Notes: a model not told the origin generated them from the letters alone. A stretch of DNA of 64,000 bases from Apium graveolens (GCF_009905375.1 NC_133647.1:133006088-133070087); one strand, 5' to 3'. Positions 38,050-55,700 are shown, counted from the stretch's first letter. Numbers and translations are program-made.

Positions 38050-38850
38050 GAACTTATCCAAATATTGCTTGAACACTCTATTCATAAGATCCATAAATGT
38101 CGCTGGCGTATTCTTCAAACCAAATGCCATTACCAAAAACTCATAGTGCCCATATCTCGTTCGAAACGCAGTCTTGGGTATATCTTACACTTTAATCTTT
38201 AATTGATGATACCCAGATCTTAAATCAATCTTGGAGAAACACGAAGCTCCTTTTAGGTGAGCAAACAAGCCATCAATTCGCGGTAGAGGGTACTTATTCT
38301 TAATCGTCAGTTTATTCAGTTCGCGATAATCAATGCATAACCTCATACTTCCATCCTTTTTCTTTACAAACAACATCGGTGTGCCCTATGGGGATACACT
38401 CGTTCGGATTACTCCTTTATCCAACAAATCTTGCAACGGAGCGGCCAATTCCTCCATCTCAATTGGCGCCATACGATATGGAGCTTTTGATACTGGTTCC
38501 GTTCCAGGAGCCAAATCAATCATAAACTCGATCTCTCTTTCTGGAGGTAGTCCAGGAAATTCATCAGGAAACACATCCGGAAAATCTTTTACTATCGGAA
38601 TATCCTCGATCCTTACGGATTCTTTCTCCACATCCATGACATGAGCCAAATAAACTTCGTATCCTTGTTGTATCAATCTCCTTGTCTCAATAGCCGTTAG
38701 GAATTTCTTCTCTTGTCTCTTCCCTTTGAATATCACTTCCTCACCATCCTTGGTTCTTAACTTCACCTTCTTACTTTTACATTCTATTTGTGCTTCATGG
38801 TCTGACAACCAATCCATTCCTAGTATAACCTCAAATTCTCCTCCTGGCAA
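38050..38850 (-). pseudogene. B copy 1: protease end and N-terminal RT, three pieces
   Basis: 38386-38850 reads LPGGEFEVILGMDWLSDHEA, the end of the retropepsin domain, then the RT start DFPDVFPDEFPGLPPERE and YRMAPIEMEEL. A TAG at 38386-38388 falls where SVSPW is usual. 38185-38376 continues RT ([34 protein letters not shown]) to TAA at 38185-38187. The next part ([18 protein letters not shown]) leads to the frameshift before CIDD. The protease catalytic DSG is absent, removed with gag. Confidence 0.9.
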
Positions 38851-39250
38851 CCTGCTCCACCAATTGAATCATGGCTCTCCACTCCTCCATCACTACTGAA
38901 GTCCTCTGCCAAGAGTCTCGAATTAGCCTATCCACCAAAGCTCCCAACTCAGGAATGCGGGAATAAACAAAGTCTCGATCCTGGGCTAACTTGCCACCAA
39001 CACTGACAGGTACAGTCTTAGGCATCTCAGACTCTGGCTCAGGGGCAGGGGTCTCTGAATCTGGCCTCAAGGGTGAAATCTGCATAGGGATCTCACTACT
39101 CTCAGAAGGGTCCTCCTCTGGGTCTGAACTAACATACACAGGCTCCTCTGGAGAGGGTGGAATGGGGTCCACTAGGGTACCGGTCAAACTAATCTCTGAG
39201 TCTGAGTCACTACCACTACTCGGATCCTGAGAGAAAACACAAAACAACAA
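38831..39250 (-). pseudogene. B copy 1: gag N-terminal remnant
   Basis: 139 codons from ATG at 39248-39250, about 200 bp after the primer site. The first 90 residues are rich in Ser, Pro, Asp and Glu (SGSDSDSEISLTG, PEEDPSESSE); the rest (IPELGALVDRLIRDSW, VVMEEWRAMIQLVEQVA) looks helical. It then runs out of frame into the protease C-terminus at about 38835-38850. Capsid, zinc knuckle and protease active site are all missing, an internal deletion shared by both copies. Capsid cannot be supplied in cis. Confidence 0.8.
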
Positions 39251-39454
39251 CCAAGAAACAACGTTAAGGTTAAATAAAGCTTCTAGCTAAGTCACGCCCT
39301 AACTCTAGTTTCCACTTCACTATTACACATTTTCCTTAGACTATAACTAATAGTCTAACTCAACTCTATATGAGTCGAACTCTCTCGCGATATACATATG
39401 ACCAAAATACCCCTTTTTATTCCTAACTTGTCTCAGGGACTAGATCATGTAACA

Positions 39455-39463
39455 CTGATACCA
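39455..39463 (-). other. Primer-binding site, internal copy 1 of B
   Basis: Minus strand TGGTATCAG, three bases from the LTR. The match to initiator Met-tRNA is shorter than in E1 (TGTT follows instead of AGC). The identical site of copy 2 is at 47561-47569. Confidence 0.75.
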
Positions 39464-39466
39464 ACC

Positions 39467-43787
<4,321 letters not shown>

Positions 43788-43804
43788 ATCTACCCTCCTT
43801 AAAA
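43788..43804 (-). other. Polypurine tract, internal copy 2 of B
   Basis: Same sequence as 35682-35698, next to LTR2. Confidence 0.85.
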
Positions 43805-43827
43805 GGATTTTGTCCCTAGAATCTAAT

Positions 43828-44369
43828 CTAAGCAAATAGATGGGGATACTTTTCTTTCATTTCGCTTTCTAATTCCCAAGTCGATTCTTCAACTAAGCAA
43901 TTTCTCCATAATACTCTAACTAGAGGTACAACTTTATTTCTGAGTGTCCTCTCTTTTTGGTCCAAAATTCGCACTGGTTGTTCCATATAAGACAAATCTG
44001 GTTGGATTTCCACTGGCTCCAACTCAATCACATGGCTCGCATTAGCATTATACTTTTTCAGAAGAGATACATGAAATACATTGTGCAGATGTTGCATTTG
44101 CGGAGGTAGCGCCAACTCATATGCCACTTTCCCAACTCGTCGCAATACTTCAAATGGTCCAATATACCTAGGACTCAACTTCCCTTTCTTTCCAAATCGG
44201 GTTAAACCCTTCCAAGGAGATATCTTTAATAAGACCTTGTCTCCAGATTCGAATTACACATCTTTTCGTTCTTGATTTGCGTACTTTGCTTGTCGATCTT
44301 GAGCTGCAATTAATCTCTTTCAAATCATTTCTACCTTTTCCTTTGTTTTTTGAACTAGCTCTGGGCCAA
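43828..44369 (-). pseudogene. B copy 2: integrase C-terminus and chromodomain-like end
   Basis: As in copy 1, but the open part is longer ([20 protein letters not shown] through [14 protein letters not shown]) because codon 44098-44100 is CAA here and TAA in copy 1. Copy 2 also has valine where copy 1 has leucine in VGKVAY. The two upstream stops and the frameshift from the core are shared. Confidence 0.87.
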
Positions 44370-44867
44370 TTAATTTGCACTCACCAACTTCGTCCCAATA
44401 TGTAGGGACCTACATTTTCTTCCATACAATGCTTCATAAGGTGGCATGCCAATACTCGCGTGATAACTGTTATTGTAGGAAAACTCAATCAATGGCAAAT
44501 GATCGTCCCAATTTCCTTTGAAATCTATTGCGCAGGTTCGCAACATATCTTCAATCGTCTGAATTGTCCTTTCACTTTGTCCGTCTGTCTGCGGATGATA
44601 TGCCGTACTCATTTTCAACTTAGTTCCCAAATGATCATGGAATTTTCGCCAAAATCTCAAGTTAAACCTTAGATCTCTATCAGACACGATAGATACAAGA
44701 ACTCCGTGACGTATCACAATCTCATCCAAATACAATTTGACCAACTTTTCTAACGAAAACCTTTCATTTATTGGCAAGAAATGTGCTGACTTTGTCAACC
44801 AATCGATTACCACCCAAATCGCATCATGATTAGTCTTGGTTTTAGGTAATCCCACCACGAAATCCAT
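44370..44867 (-). pseudogene. B copy 2: integrase catalytic core
   Basis: 165 codons, DDE residues intact. It differs from copy 1 by one residue ([10 protein letters not shown] against [10 protein letters not shown]). It is bounded by the same TGA stop (44880-44882) and the same downstream frameshift. Confidence 0.9.
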
Positions 44868-44879
44868 CGCTATATGCTC

Positions 44880-46151
44880 TCATTTCCATTCAGGTACATC
44901 CAGTGGCTGGAGCAATCCGCTCAGCCTTTGATGTTCTGCTTTGACTCTTTGGCACGTATAACATTTACTTATCCATTTCGCAATTTCCTTCTTCATGTTT
45001 GGCCACCAATAACTTTCTTTTAAATCTTGGTACATTTTCGTACTTCTAGGGTGAATCGAAAATCTCGAGTTATGCGTTTCTTGCAAAATCTCGTGATTTA
45101 GTTTCACGACATTAGGTATCCAAATACGTGAGTTAACACGGTATATTCCTTTTCCATCCTTTTGAGCTTTAATTTCTTCTCCCGTCAACTTATCCTTTTC
45201 GCGATTCATCACTTGCTCTTGACAGCATCGAATCTTTTCCAAAATTTCGGGTTGAAATGACATCGCATATATAGCTACACCTCCAAATTCTGGAGTCTGC
45301 ACCTCTATTTCCATCTTTTCAAAATCCTTGATCAATTCTTCTGATGACGTTAACATATTCAATCTTTCCTTGCGACTTAAAGCGTCTGCTACCACATTTG
45401 CCTTTCCAGGATGATAGTTTATCGCAAAATCATAATCCTTGATCAATTCCAACCACCTTCTTTGTCTCATATTTAATTCCTTCTGATTAAAGATATACTT
45501 TAAACTCTTATGATCTGTGTAAATCTCGCACTTTTCCCCATATAAATATTGCCTCCAAATCTTAAGGGCAAACACAATTGCTGCCAATTCCAAATCAAGC
45601 GTTGGATACTTTTGCTCGTGCGGCTTGAGTTGCCTTGACGCATATGCTATTACCTTCCCATGTTGCATTAACACACATCCAAGTCCTTTATACGAAGCAT
45701 CACTGAATATCACAAATTCCACTTTTTCATCTGGTAATACTAATATTGGGGCGGTTACCAACCTCTTCTTTAACTCTTGAAAACTTTCCTCGCACTTTTC
45801 CGTCCAGACAAACTTCTCGTTCTTCCTTGTCAACTTCGTTAATGGGACAACAATCTTAGAAAACTCTTGCACAAGTCTCCTATAATATCCGGCTAATCCC
45901 AGAAAACTTTTGACTTCCGTAGGAGTCTTGGGTCTTTCCCAATTCATTATAGCTTCTATCTTGGCTGGGTCCACTTTGATTCCTTCTTTATTAACTACAT
46001 GACCAAGAAATTGCACTTCCTTTATCCAAAATTCACATTTTGAAAACTTAGCGTACATCTTCTCTTTTCTCAGAATTTCCAAGGAAATCCTCAAATGCTC
46101 CTTATGATCTCCTTCCGTCTTGGAATAAATCAGTATATCGTCGATACACAA
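44880..46151 (-). pseudogene. B copy 2: RT C-terminal part, RNase H and integrase zinc domain
   Basis: 423 codons with the same domains as copy 1. Visible differences are LGHVVNKEG against LGHLVNKEG and LVTAPILV against LVTTPILV; the copy 2 residues are the usual chromovirus ones. The frameshift upstream of CIDD is shared. Confidence 0.92.
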
Positions 46152-46155
46152 TAAC

Positions 46156-46956
46156 GAACTTATCCAAATATTGCTTGAACACTCTATTCATAAGATCCAT
46201 AAATGTCGCTGGCGTATTCTTCAAACCAAATGCCATTACCAAAAACTCATAGTGCCCATATCTCGTTCGAAACGCAGTCTTGGGTATATCTTACACTTTA
46301 ATCTTTAATTGATGATACCCAGATCTTAAATCAATCTTGGAGAAACACGAAGCTCCTTTTAGGTGAGCAAACAAGCCATCAATTCGCGGTAGAGGGTACT
46401 TATTCTTAATCGTCAGTTTATTCAGTTCGCGATAATCAATGCATAACCTCATACTTCCATCCTTTTTCTTTACAAACAACATCGGTGTGCCCTATGGGGA
46501 TACACTCGTTCGGATTACTCCTTTATCCAACAAATCTTGCAACGGAGCGGCCAATTCCTCCATCTCAATTGGCGCCATACGATATGGAGCTTTTGATACT
46601 GGTTCCGTTCCAGGAGCCAAATCAATCATAAACTCGATCTCTCTTTCTGGAGGTAGTCCAGGAAATTCATCAGGAAACACATCCGGAAAATCTTTTACTA
46701 TCGGAATATCCTCGATCCTTACGGATTCTTTCTCCACATCCATGATATGAGCCAAATAAACTTCGTATCCTTGTTGTATCAATCTCCTTGTCTCAATAGC
46801 CGTTAGGAATTTCTTCTCTTGTCTCTTCCCTTTGAATATCACTTCCTCACCATCCTTGGTTCTTAACTTCACCTTCTTACTTTTACATTCTATTTGTGCT
46901 TCATGGTCTGACAACCAATCCATTCCTAGTATAACCTCAAATTCTCCTCCTGGCAA
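46156..46956 (-). pseudogene. B copy 2: protease end and N-terminal RT
   Basis: Same three pieces as copy 1, with stops at 46492-46494 and 46291-46293 and one residue difference (LAHIMDVEKE against LAHVMDVEKE). Shared lesions show that decay and deletion came before the tandem duplication. Confidence 0.9.
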
Positions 46957-47356
46957 CCTGCTCCACCAATTGAATCATGGCTCTCCACTCCTCCATCACT
47001 ACTGAAGTCCTCTGCCAAGAGTCTCGAATTAGCCTATCCACCAAAGCTCCCAACTCAGGAATGCGGGAATAAACAAAGTCTCGATCCTGGGCTAACTTGC
47101 CACCAACACTGACAGGTACAGTCTTAGGCATCTCAGACTCTGGCTCAGGGGCAGGGGTCTCTGAATCTGGCCTCAAGGGTGAAATCTGCATAGGGATCTC
47201 ACTACTCTCAGAAGGGTCCTCCTCTGGGTCTGAACTAACATACACAGGCTCCTCTGGAGAGGGTGGAATGGGGTCCACTAGGGTACCGGTCAAACTAATC
47301 TCTGAGTCTGAGTCACTACCACTACTCGGATCCTGAGAGAAAACACAAAACAACAA
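46937..47356 (-). pseudogene. B copy 2: gag N-terminal remnant
   Basis: 139 codons with the same translation as 38831-39250 and the same out-of-frame join to the protease end. Confidence 0.8.
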
Positions 47357-47560
47357 CCAAGAAACAACGTTAAGGTTAAATAAAGCTTCTAGCTAAGTCA
47401 CGCCCTAACTCTAGTTTCCACTTCACTATTACACATTTTCCTTAGACTATAACTAATAGTCTAACTCAACTCTATATGAGTCGAACTCTCTCGCGATATA
47501 CATATGACCAAAATACCCCTTTTTATTCCTAACTTGTCTCAGGGACTAGATCATGTAACA

Positions 47561-47569
47561 CTGATACCA
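47561..47569 (-). other. Primer-binding site, internal copy 2 of B
   Basis: Minus strand TGGTATCAG three bases inside LTR3; same as copy 1. Confidence 0.75.
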
Positions 47570-47572
47570 ACC

Positions 47573-50500
47573 TGTGACGCCCTCAAACTCGGGGTTAGGA
47601 TATGACGACCCACACACCTTTAATATAATAATTAAATGAGCATAAACCCTGATTAACTACTAACAGGATCAAACAGGATAATGTATGAGACAAAATTATA
47701 ACTACCAATCATAAAATATAAATTACAACCCCAAAATATTATTAAATAAACATAATCGATTCTGGCTTGGAACCGAAAGATAACCCATTGTATCTTTACA
47801 ATTTTCCTTCTAAGCGCTTGCTCACTCAGAAATAACACTACCTGCTCTGGCAACCGGAAGCCCTCAACACGATAGGGACCACCAGGTATGCTCTTACGAA
47901 CAGTGCGCCTAAGCCTGGCCATCGTCTTGCTTAACTGCCATGGTTAGATTAAAACAAAACATATGAGTATAAAACTCAGCAAGTAACTATAAAGCAGTTC
48001 TACGTTATCAAATCCACAATATACTTTACCAAACTCAGGGCATTCTACTTTATTTGTTCTAGGTGGCAGATTTCCAGCTTTTGGGTTAAGGAAAGGTTAT
48101 GAAGGATAATGTGGGGCTTTCAAGGAACAAGGCTTAATGCAGGATGAAAGCCGACATTCATCACAAATCATTAAAGGATCAGAATAGATCTTTCAAAAAG
48201 AGGAAAGCAACAGTGTTTCACTATTGGAATCAAATTTTTTTATGATCAACAGATTAAAATCAGGGTTCTCCAGCTTTAAGCTCCATGTTAACACAATCAA
48301 CTCTTTTCAAAACAATATAAACCATTTTCATTTTCAAGAATCAATTTACTGAACAGAAAGTTCCCGTTCCCTTTTAAATAATCAATTAGAACCCTTGATT
48401 GGATCACTTTTATCTTTCCATTTCGTTTTAATACGGGTGATCAGCCCGTACCGACCTCCATCCGTTCTTTAAGGTACCAATCGGCATAATTTCAGCCTTA
48501 AGTTGGACTACCCCCGCTAGCCTCTTACCATGACTGGACTAGTCCCACTAGCCTCTTACGTCCCAATCCAATCCATCATGAATTCGTTTGGAAAACCTTG
48601 AGTTTAGAAAAAGACAGGTTTTCTAAATTCATTTTATCATTACCAAGAATATGAAATCATTCGGACTCTTTCGAGTCGAAACTCATTCTTATGTCAAATT
48701 TCAAGAAAAGAAAGTTCGGGGAGTGATTCAAAGATAAGCAAGGAACAATTCTTAGGGGTTTTAAATTAGGGATAACATGGTACTTAAATTGGAAGGATCA
48801 ATATCTGTTTCAGGGATCAGTAGGAAATATGGTGATCAAGAAATAAGGTATCACTATATGGCGTTCGCAAAGGTAATTATAGGGTTTATAACAGTTCATG
48901 GATTTATAAATAACTTGAACAGAACAGACGGGTTACCAAAGGGGTTGAATCAGTAAGCCTATAAATAACAGTTTATCAAGATCAAAACGGAATATCTCAA
49001 ACAGTTCCATACTCTATATGGTATGAACAATAACCTCTCTATAACCATTTTCACAAGTAAAGAGAGTTACTTGCCTGAATTTGCTTTCCTGAAGGTTGAA
49101 CTACTGCCACCAAGTATACCCTTTCCTTTCCTAGCCTGAATGCACTCACGCTCCGAATCTACAATACAACCAAAATCTTAATCAGTTATCAACTCTCGTT
49201 CCCTGGAACGATCACTCAATACGATAGCTCGATTATACTCTTGACTTAATATACGAGTACAGCTTATACACATAAGCACATAGCACATCACACATCATAT
49301 ACTTTAACTTTAACCTTTACACCTTTATATATATACTCAACAATTAACTTAAATCATACTGGTGTAGCTTTTACGAGTACATGATTTATTCATGACTAAA
49401 TCTTTTGCGACCATAACTGTCACTTAGAGTTCTTTGACAACAAACCACTTTATTTCCTTTTCTTTTATCTTTTAATTCGAACCACAACAACCACAAATAA
49501 GTGACCTATCTCCTAGAATTTCACATGCAATTACTTAGCAAGGTATTGGAACCAATTCATTCACTTTTCTACTTATATTCCATTCGGCCATACACATAAA
49601 ACACAACCACGTATACTCAAATTCATTTTCATATAATCAAACACAATAAACTCCTTTGGTAAGTATATTACAAGAGTCTTTCCGCAATTACGCTTTTATT
49701 CTTTTGTTCAAAAATTCGAATCATATTCATTTATGAATCAAAATTCAACACCCTCTTTTAATTATCAACTTCGATTACAAGCATATTCCAATCAATGTCA
49801 TGCAACCAAGTTCTTATTAGTAATTAGCACATATTCTCATAAAATCCACTTAATTCTCTTTTAACCATATGACCCATTCGGGTTTTTCAATAAATCACAC
49901 ATGCAAGGATCAATTTTGACATGCAAAGTTTTATATCACATTTCCAACTTGTTTTAAACCTTATCTTAGTCATTCAATTCATGTTCATCAAGATTTCCGA
50001 AGCACAAAACCAAACGTCACCTAATGACTCAAGCCTTAATCAAATCATTCAATCAACATGCATGCATTTATTTAATCATTAAATCAATCTCTTCTAAACC
50101 CATTTTTCATTCGGCTAAATCATATTTTACAATCTCAAGGATCAAACAATGACACGCACTACTTGTTCTTCTTTAAAACTAACATGCAATCACTTTCTAT
50201 GCTAAATACGCTTAGTTAACACTAAGATCAAGCCATCAAATCCAATTCCCCTTTTTAATTAGTACAAAGCCGAATTATAACCCAACATGCAACCTTAAAT
50301 TTTGATTTCTTAAAAATCAAATGACTTACACATACATCAATAATCAAAACCATCCATTTTCAATCACATACTCAATTTTTAAAGGAAATGCCAAAAACCC
50401 TTTTTGATCTTTCAAGAAAAACAAACATGCAAGGCTTAAAAATCATATTAACACATCATTAAAACTCCACCGGCTCTCCTTGGATCATAGCCGGTGGTGG

Positions 50501-50770
50501 TCGAACTTAAGAGAGCCCGCAACGGGTCTCCTCTTGAGTTTTAAACCACATAATCTTCTTGAATTTACTCTTATAGTCTTTTATCCAGAAATCAATTTCC
50601 TTGAACACAACCATAGAGATGATCACCAAAACACTTACACAAATACTCATATGCAAATGGAATTTGAGAAGTATACCGGAAATAGAAACTATAGAGAGAA
50701 ATATCTTTGAGTTTGAGTGAAGATTGCGTGTTGCATGCAAGAGAGAGAGAGAGAAGAGAGATGGAGGGAG

Positions 50771-50820
<50 letters not shown>

Positions 50821-51833
50821 CCGAGAGAGTGTGAAAAAGAAAGAGAGAAGGGGAGAATGGGGTGCACGGGAAAGAAAAGAAAAAGGGGGGGAATGAGTTT
50901 ATAAATAATCAAAGTCAAGGGCAATTTAGTAATCTACTAAATCCCTTTTATGCTTATTTGATCCTTTCTTTTTACTCAAATATAATAAAAATCAAATATA
51001 AAATATATCTCTCTCGGAAAGTCAAAAATTATTATAAATGACAATTTTAATACGTAGATCTCAAAATTAGCTTTCCAACCATTACTCATAATAAACTTTT
51101 GAGCGAAAGGTTGATTTTATATGAATTTCGCAAGCTCGCCTTAATAATAACATTTTTCTACATAAAATTAATTTAAAATACAATGACCACCAAATAAATC
51201 CATTCATCATTTTTAAAAAGTCTCTAGGACTATTACGAAGATAACAAAACAAATCCCATGTTTTTATCTTACTCAGATAATTTTATAAAAATGCGCGAAG
51301 GTTAAATAAACCTTTATTTAAATCAAATAATTCATTTAAATTCATAATAATGGCACAGAGCACATAGTCATGTACAAAGACAAGAAATCACACATATACG
51401 ATCACATAACAACTCAGGTTTGATCAGAGAATTGGTCTTTCTTTATTCTTTACCCTTATCTACGCGTACCGAGTCACGTTCAGCCTGACGGCTCGACGCT
51501 CAGCGTTTCGACTATGCTTTTCATTAACATTATAGACCGACACGTCACTTAGGACGAAATACTTTATTTAAGCATTCATTTCACTCCATCACACATAATT
51601 CATATTTTACATTCTTTAAATCCTTATTAGGACGGGTTCCGTTCTACCTGACGGCCCGACAACACAGCTTAACTCCTAAGCTGACTCTTTAAATTGGAAC
51701 GTTTTTACTTACGCTCCTAGATTCTAATATACAGCAAAGACAATTAATCAACACTTTACCACATAATTATAATCACATCACATAAAGCATACTTTATTGA
51801 CTTAATTACGTCGCAAAATTCTCAGTCGTCACA
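47573..51833 (-). repeat. LTR3 of B (5' LTR of the array, 4261 bp)
   Basis: Nearly identical to LTR2 over 47573 to about 51360 apart from the GA tract (50773-50817) and a few single-base changes. The last 460 bp differ from both LTR1 and LTR2 at many sites (for example GTACAAAGACAAGAAATC against GCACACAGACAAGCAATC). The end CGTCACA abuts the TTATC duplication. Confidence 0.93.
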
Positions 51834-51838
51834 TTATC
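51834..51838. repeat. Target-site duplication TTATC (right copy, one mutation) of B
   Basis: Pairs with TCATC at 23205-23209. C-to-T in the second base is the only difference. Confidence 0.75.
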
Positions 51839-52774
51839 CACCATATTGGTTTCTCTCGATGATAAAGAATTTCATAATTGTAATTATTGATTAGCTCTAA
51901 CCACCTCCCCTGGCGCATGTTGAGCTCTTTCTGCGATAAAGTATACTTGAGCTCTTATGGTTTGTGTAAATCTCGCACTTCTCTCCATACAAGTAGTGCC
52001 TCCAATTTTTTTAGGGCAAAACTATTGCCGTGAGCCCAAGATCATGGGTGGGATATCAAATTTTTTATTCCCTTAATTATCTTGACGCATATGCGATTAC
52101 TTTACCGTGCTGCAAAAGTACGCACCCTAATCCCTTGTGCGAAGCGTCACTATAAATCACAAAATCTCCTTTTTACCTCGGGAAACGCCAACGCATGGGT
52201 CGGGACCAATCTTTTCTTCAGTTCTTGGAAGCTGTCCTCACATTCCTCTGTCCATTCGAACTTCTCAGTCTTACGAGTAAGCCGTGCTAAAGGGGATGGG
52301 ATCTTTGTAAAATTTTGAACGAACCTATGGTAGTAACCCACAATTCCTATCTCTTGTTGTCGCCCTGACTACGGTCATCAATTCCTCAGCGATCAAATTT
52401 TCAGTCTTGTCAGGACCCTCCTCGGGATCCTCCTCAGCAACAATATCTTCTAGGACAACCTCCTCAACTGCTACATCCTTAACATAAGCATTATCCGGTC
52501 CCTCATTAGGGTGCTCTATCGGATTAACAATCTGATATTTAACATGCAGTAAAACATCATCATTTTGTTGCTCATGAACCTCAAGGTTCGAAGTCCCGCT
52601 ACCATATACAATAATGAACTATGCTACTATCACGATATTCATAAGGTTTCCCGTAAGGGTTATAACTGTCAGTATTACGTTAGGTAGTCCGACTATGAAC
52701 TTGGAAAGAGTTCTTATTATCTTAGTGAATTTATTATTTTAACGACGCATCATTTCTGAGGTTTATAACGCTTA
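51839..52774 (-). pseudogene. Element A 5' internal segment: gag N-terminus joined to RT thumb / RNase H block
   Basis: From the primer site: an acidic leader (about 52370-52600; pieces such as NPIEHPNEGPDNAYV and DVAVEEVVLEDIV), then with no gag core the RT thumb GYYHRFVQNFTKIPSPLARL and [17 protein letters not shown] (52165-52341). RNase H text follows ([18 protein letters not shown], about 52075-52140). The same gag-to-RT join occurs in E1 near 5250-5290, so it is a family trait and not a private rearrangement. Stops and shifts are present, but it is less decayed than in E1. Confidence 0.8.
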
Positions 52775-52786
52775 GCTTTGATACCA
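52775..52786 (-). other. Primer-binding site of element A
   Basis: Minus strand TGGTATCAAAGC, four bases inside the LTR, one change from the E1 site. Confidence 0.85.
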
Positions 52787-52790
52787 TTTC

Positions 52791-55700
52791 TTTAACACCC
52801 CCAAATCCGGGGTCGGGGATCGAGGTTGTCACGAGTTCCATTTCCTTTCATAAAACTTAATCTTAATAAACAACCAACAACTGTGTATTTTGACCCCACA
52901 ACATACACACACACACACCACAAGTTATAGTCTCATAGATGAATACTAAAAATAGAACGAGTCATTTAATTCCATAATTGTAAGTCATTACACCTCAAAA
53001 GAGTTTCTGAATGAATTACATATCATTTGCCATTATTACACTTTATAAATATAAATAAGTATAGAACAACAAGGGTTGAAAGCCTAGCCTATTGGTAGTT
53101 CCTACCTCAGGTACAACGGCTTCAACGCCTACAGGAAACTACGGAACGTTTACTATATGCTCGCGAATTGGGAGCTTGGTCTTGTTCATCTTGTCTAGCT
53201 GTTGTTGTGTGATGATAGAATAAAGAAAGGGTGAGCAACAAGCCCGCCAAAATAACATGTTTAATAATTAACAATATATGAGCATTCACGTAGTACTCAT
53301 GAAAGTATTGGTCAAGCAAAAATGAACCAAGTTTGATATCTTAACGCGACGAAGTCGAAAAAAATTCAACATAGATATACTTTTCAAAAACTTTGAAATT
53401 ATATGTCGTGCATCATATACACAGAGTTCCATTCTATAATTGTATTACAATATCGTTGCAAGGTGATCTCATATATCTTCCCTTATCTCAACATTTTTCT
53501 AAAAATCTTTGTCATGTATAAGATAATCATTTACTAGATATAAGTTGGAAAGATGAAGTTACAAGATACTCCAATATACTTATATCTTTTTCGAATACTA
53601 CTTGAACTTCCACCGTTCAAGGTATAATCAATTTCAAAAGTTCACCACATAGATGAGACTACAAGATAAAACTTAAATAGAATCAATCTTTGAAATATCA
53701 TCAAAATGAAATGAAGTTACGAGATACTTCATTTGATGAAAACATCATTTTGAAAACTCGAACCTGCCAACACTCAACAATCGCCCAGCCGTAGCCTTTC
53801 TATCGAAGTGCTCTGGGTAGTGTTGCAGAAATATCCAAACTGGATGATGAACTCATTTCAGAAGTTTGCTGCGCCAAGAAGACCACTTACGATGATCAGA
53901 CGTAGTAGTACGACCCCACATTTTTCTACATGTAGAGGAGAACAGTCGGTTTTACTTGTTGACCGAATGCTGGACTCCTAAGGCATGCATATATATATCA
54001 TATCAACATGTTTCAATATATCACAAGATTTTCTAATAAGAATCACGCACTTATAACAAGATAATGCATATATATATATACATCACAACAATAGTTATAC
54101 GGGTAGAAAACTTTCATGAGTGTTCCAGGGTAGGCTTAAGCTTAGAGTGGGTATGGTAACCTATGAACAAAAATATAAGCCGGAATTAGACCATGGTCGC
54201 TTAAGAAACTTGACTTTATCCCCTTAGACTCTAACGTTCGCTTCTGCGCTTAACGATTTATATTAGTCACTCGAGTACCCTCGGCTCTACCATTTTTATA
54301 AAATTAACCGATTAACTTTTTAAGGTGACTCTTTCGCGAGTACTTTAATAACTTCCTAATTCACTTCACATAAATATTTTGTGTTTTGATTAATCATTTA
54401 AGGGCCTTAATTACGCTCTCAAAGTTACTCGAGGTTCCGGGGTTCGCTCTTGAAACGTCGTTACTTAAAACAGTCATTTCTCCTCGCTCGTAACTCGGAT
54501 TTAGGCGAACGACATATCAAAACGAAGCTCGTAACATGAACTATCTAAAAATTGAAAATGACAGAATCTTAAAGTGAGTTCACGGGTCCTAAATCTAAGT
54601 ACAAAAATAGTCTAAGGTAAATTGGTCATTACGACGGCTATGTTGACGCGATTATCAAATTTTAAACTACTCTAATTCCTCACCAATTCACTCCCATCCT
54701 CCAACAATCAATAACACAACAAATACAACTTAAAGCACTTCAAAATCAGTCCACACTCCAAGATTTTACTCACTCATTTAATCAACTACAAATCCACCAT
54801 TTAAAATCAACACAACTTCACAAAAACACTAATAAGCATGGATCTAACTATACATTTACCAATACATCTAAAAACTCAAACAATCAAGCTTAGTACTAAA
54901 GGTCAAGAAGTTTTTATACCTTAATTTGTGAGTAAAAAGTTTCTAGGGATCCTTAAAACCTTGATCAATCCTTATACAAGTTTGGATCTCACAAACAATC
55001 AAGAAAACACAAAGTTATATTTTGAAGTTTCTAAAAGTCCGATTGAAATAACTGTACAAATGAGGGTCTTACCATACTTCTTTGGACGAAACTTATGAAC
55101 AAGAGTTGTAGGAAATTTTCATACCTTCCCAAAGAGATATAGAACATAATATTTAAGTGAGTATTGAAGGAGATATGGTAGTTTGAAGTTGCTGCTCAGG
55201 TTTTGGTCCGAGCAAGGGAAGAAGAAGTGAAGTGAAAATGTTTCTAGTTTGCTTAAATGATTTGTGTGGTTTTTGTTGCTTTGGTGAAGATTAACCTTGG
55301 TTTAAACCAAAGTTAATTCACTTGGCTACAAATGAATCTCACAAAATATATAACTAACCTTGCTTATCTCACCATCATTACATCACCTAGTTGCCACTTG
55401 TCAAAATCCCATAGTTTGATAATATCATAGCCCCTTGGCTTCTTGAACAAGCTTGTCTCTTGGTCGCGTATGTGTTTTACAGTTCTCCTAACTCTCGTTC
55501 TTGTTAATTGTTTGAGGGATCATATTCGGGATCTTATTACTTGGGCTTCCCGAAACCTTTATTAATATCTTATATTTCTTTAATGATCCTCTGCAATAAT
55601 CCTTAAATAAAAATCCTTTTAATTATGTTACCTTATACTTAATCCTTTCGGTATCTGGTGAATTTTCGGAAAAATCCAAAGTGTTCGAATCCGAATTCTG

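Noticed and set aside
38333..38644. Plus-strand ORFs opposite pol of B (also 46439-46750, 38991-39230)
   Set aside because: Antisense shadows of well-supported minus-strand coding remnants.
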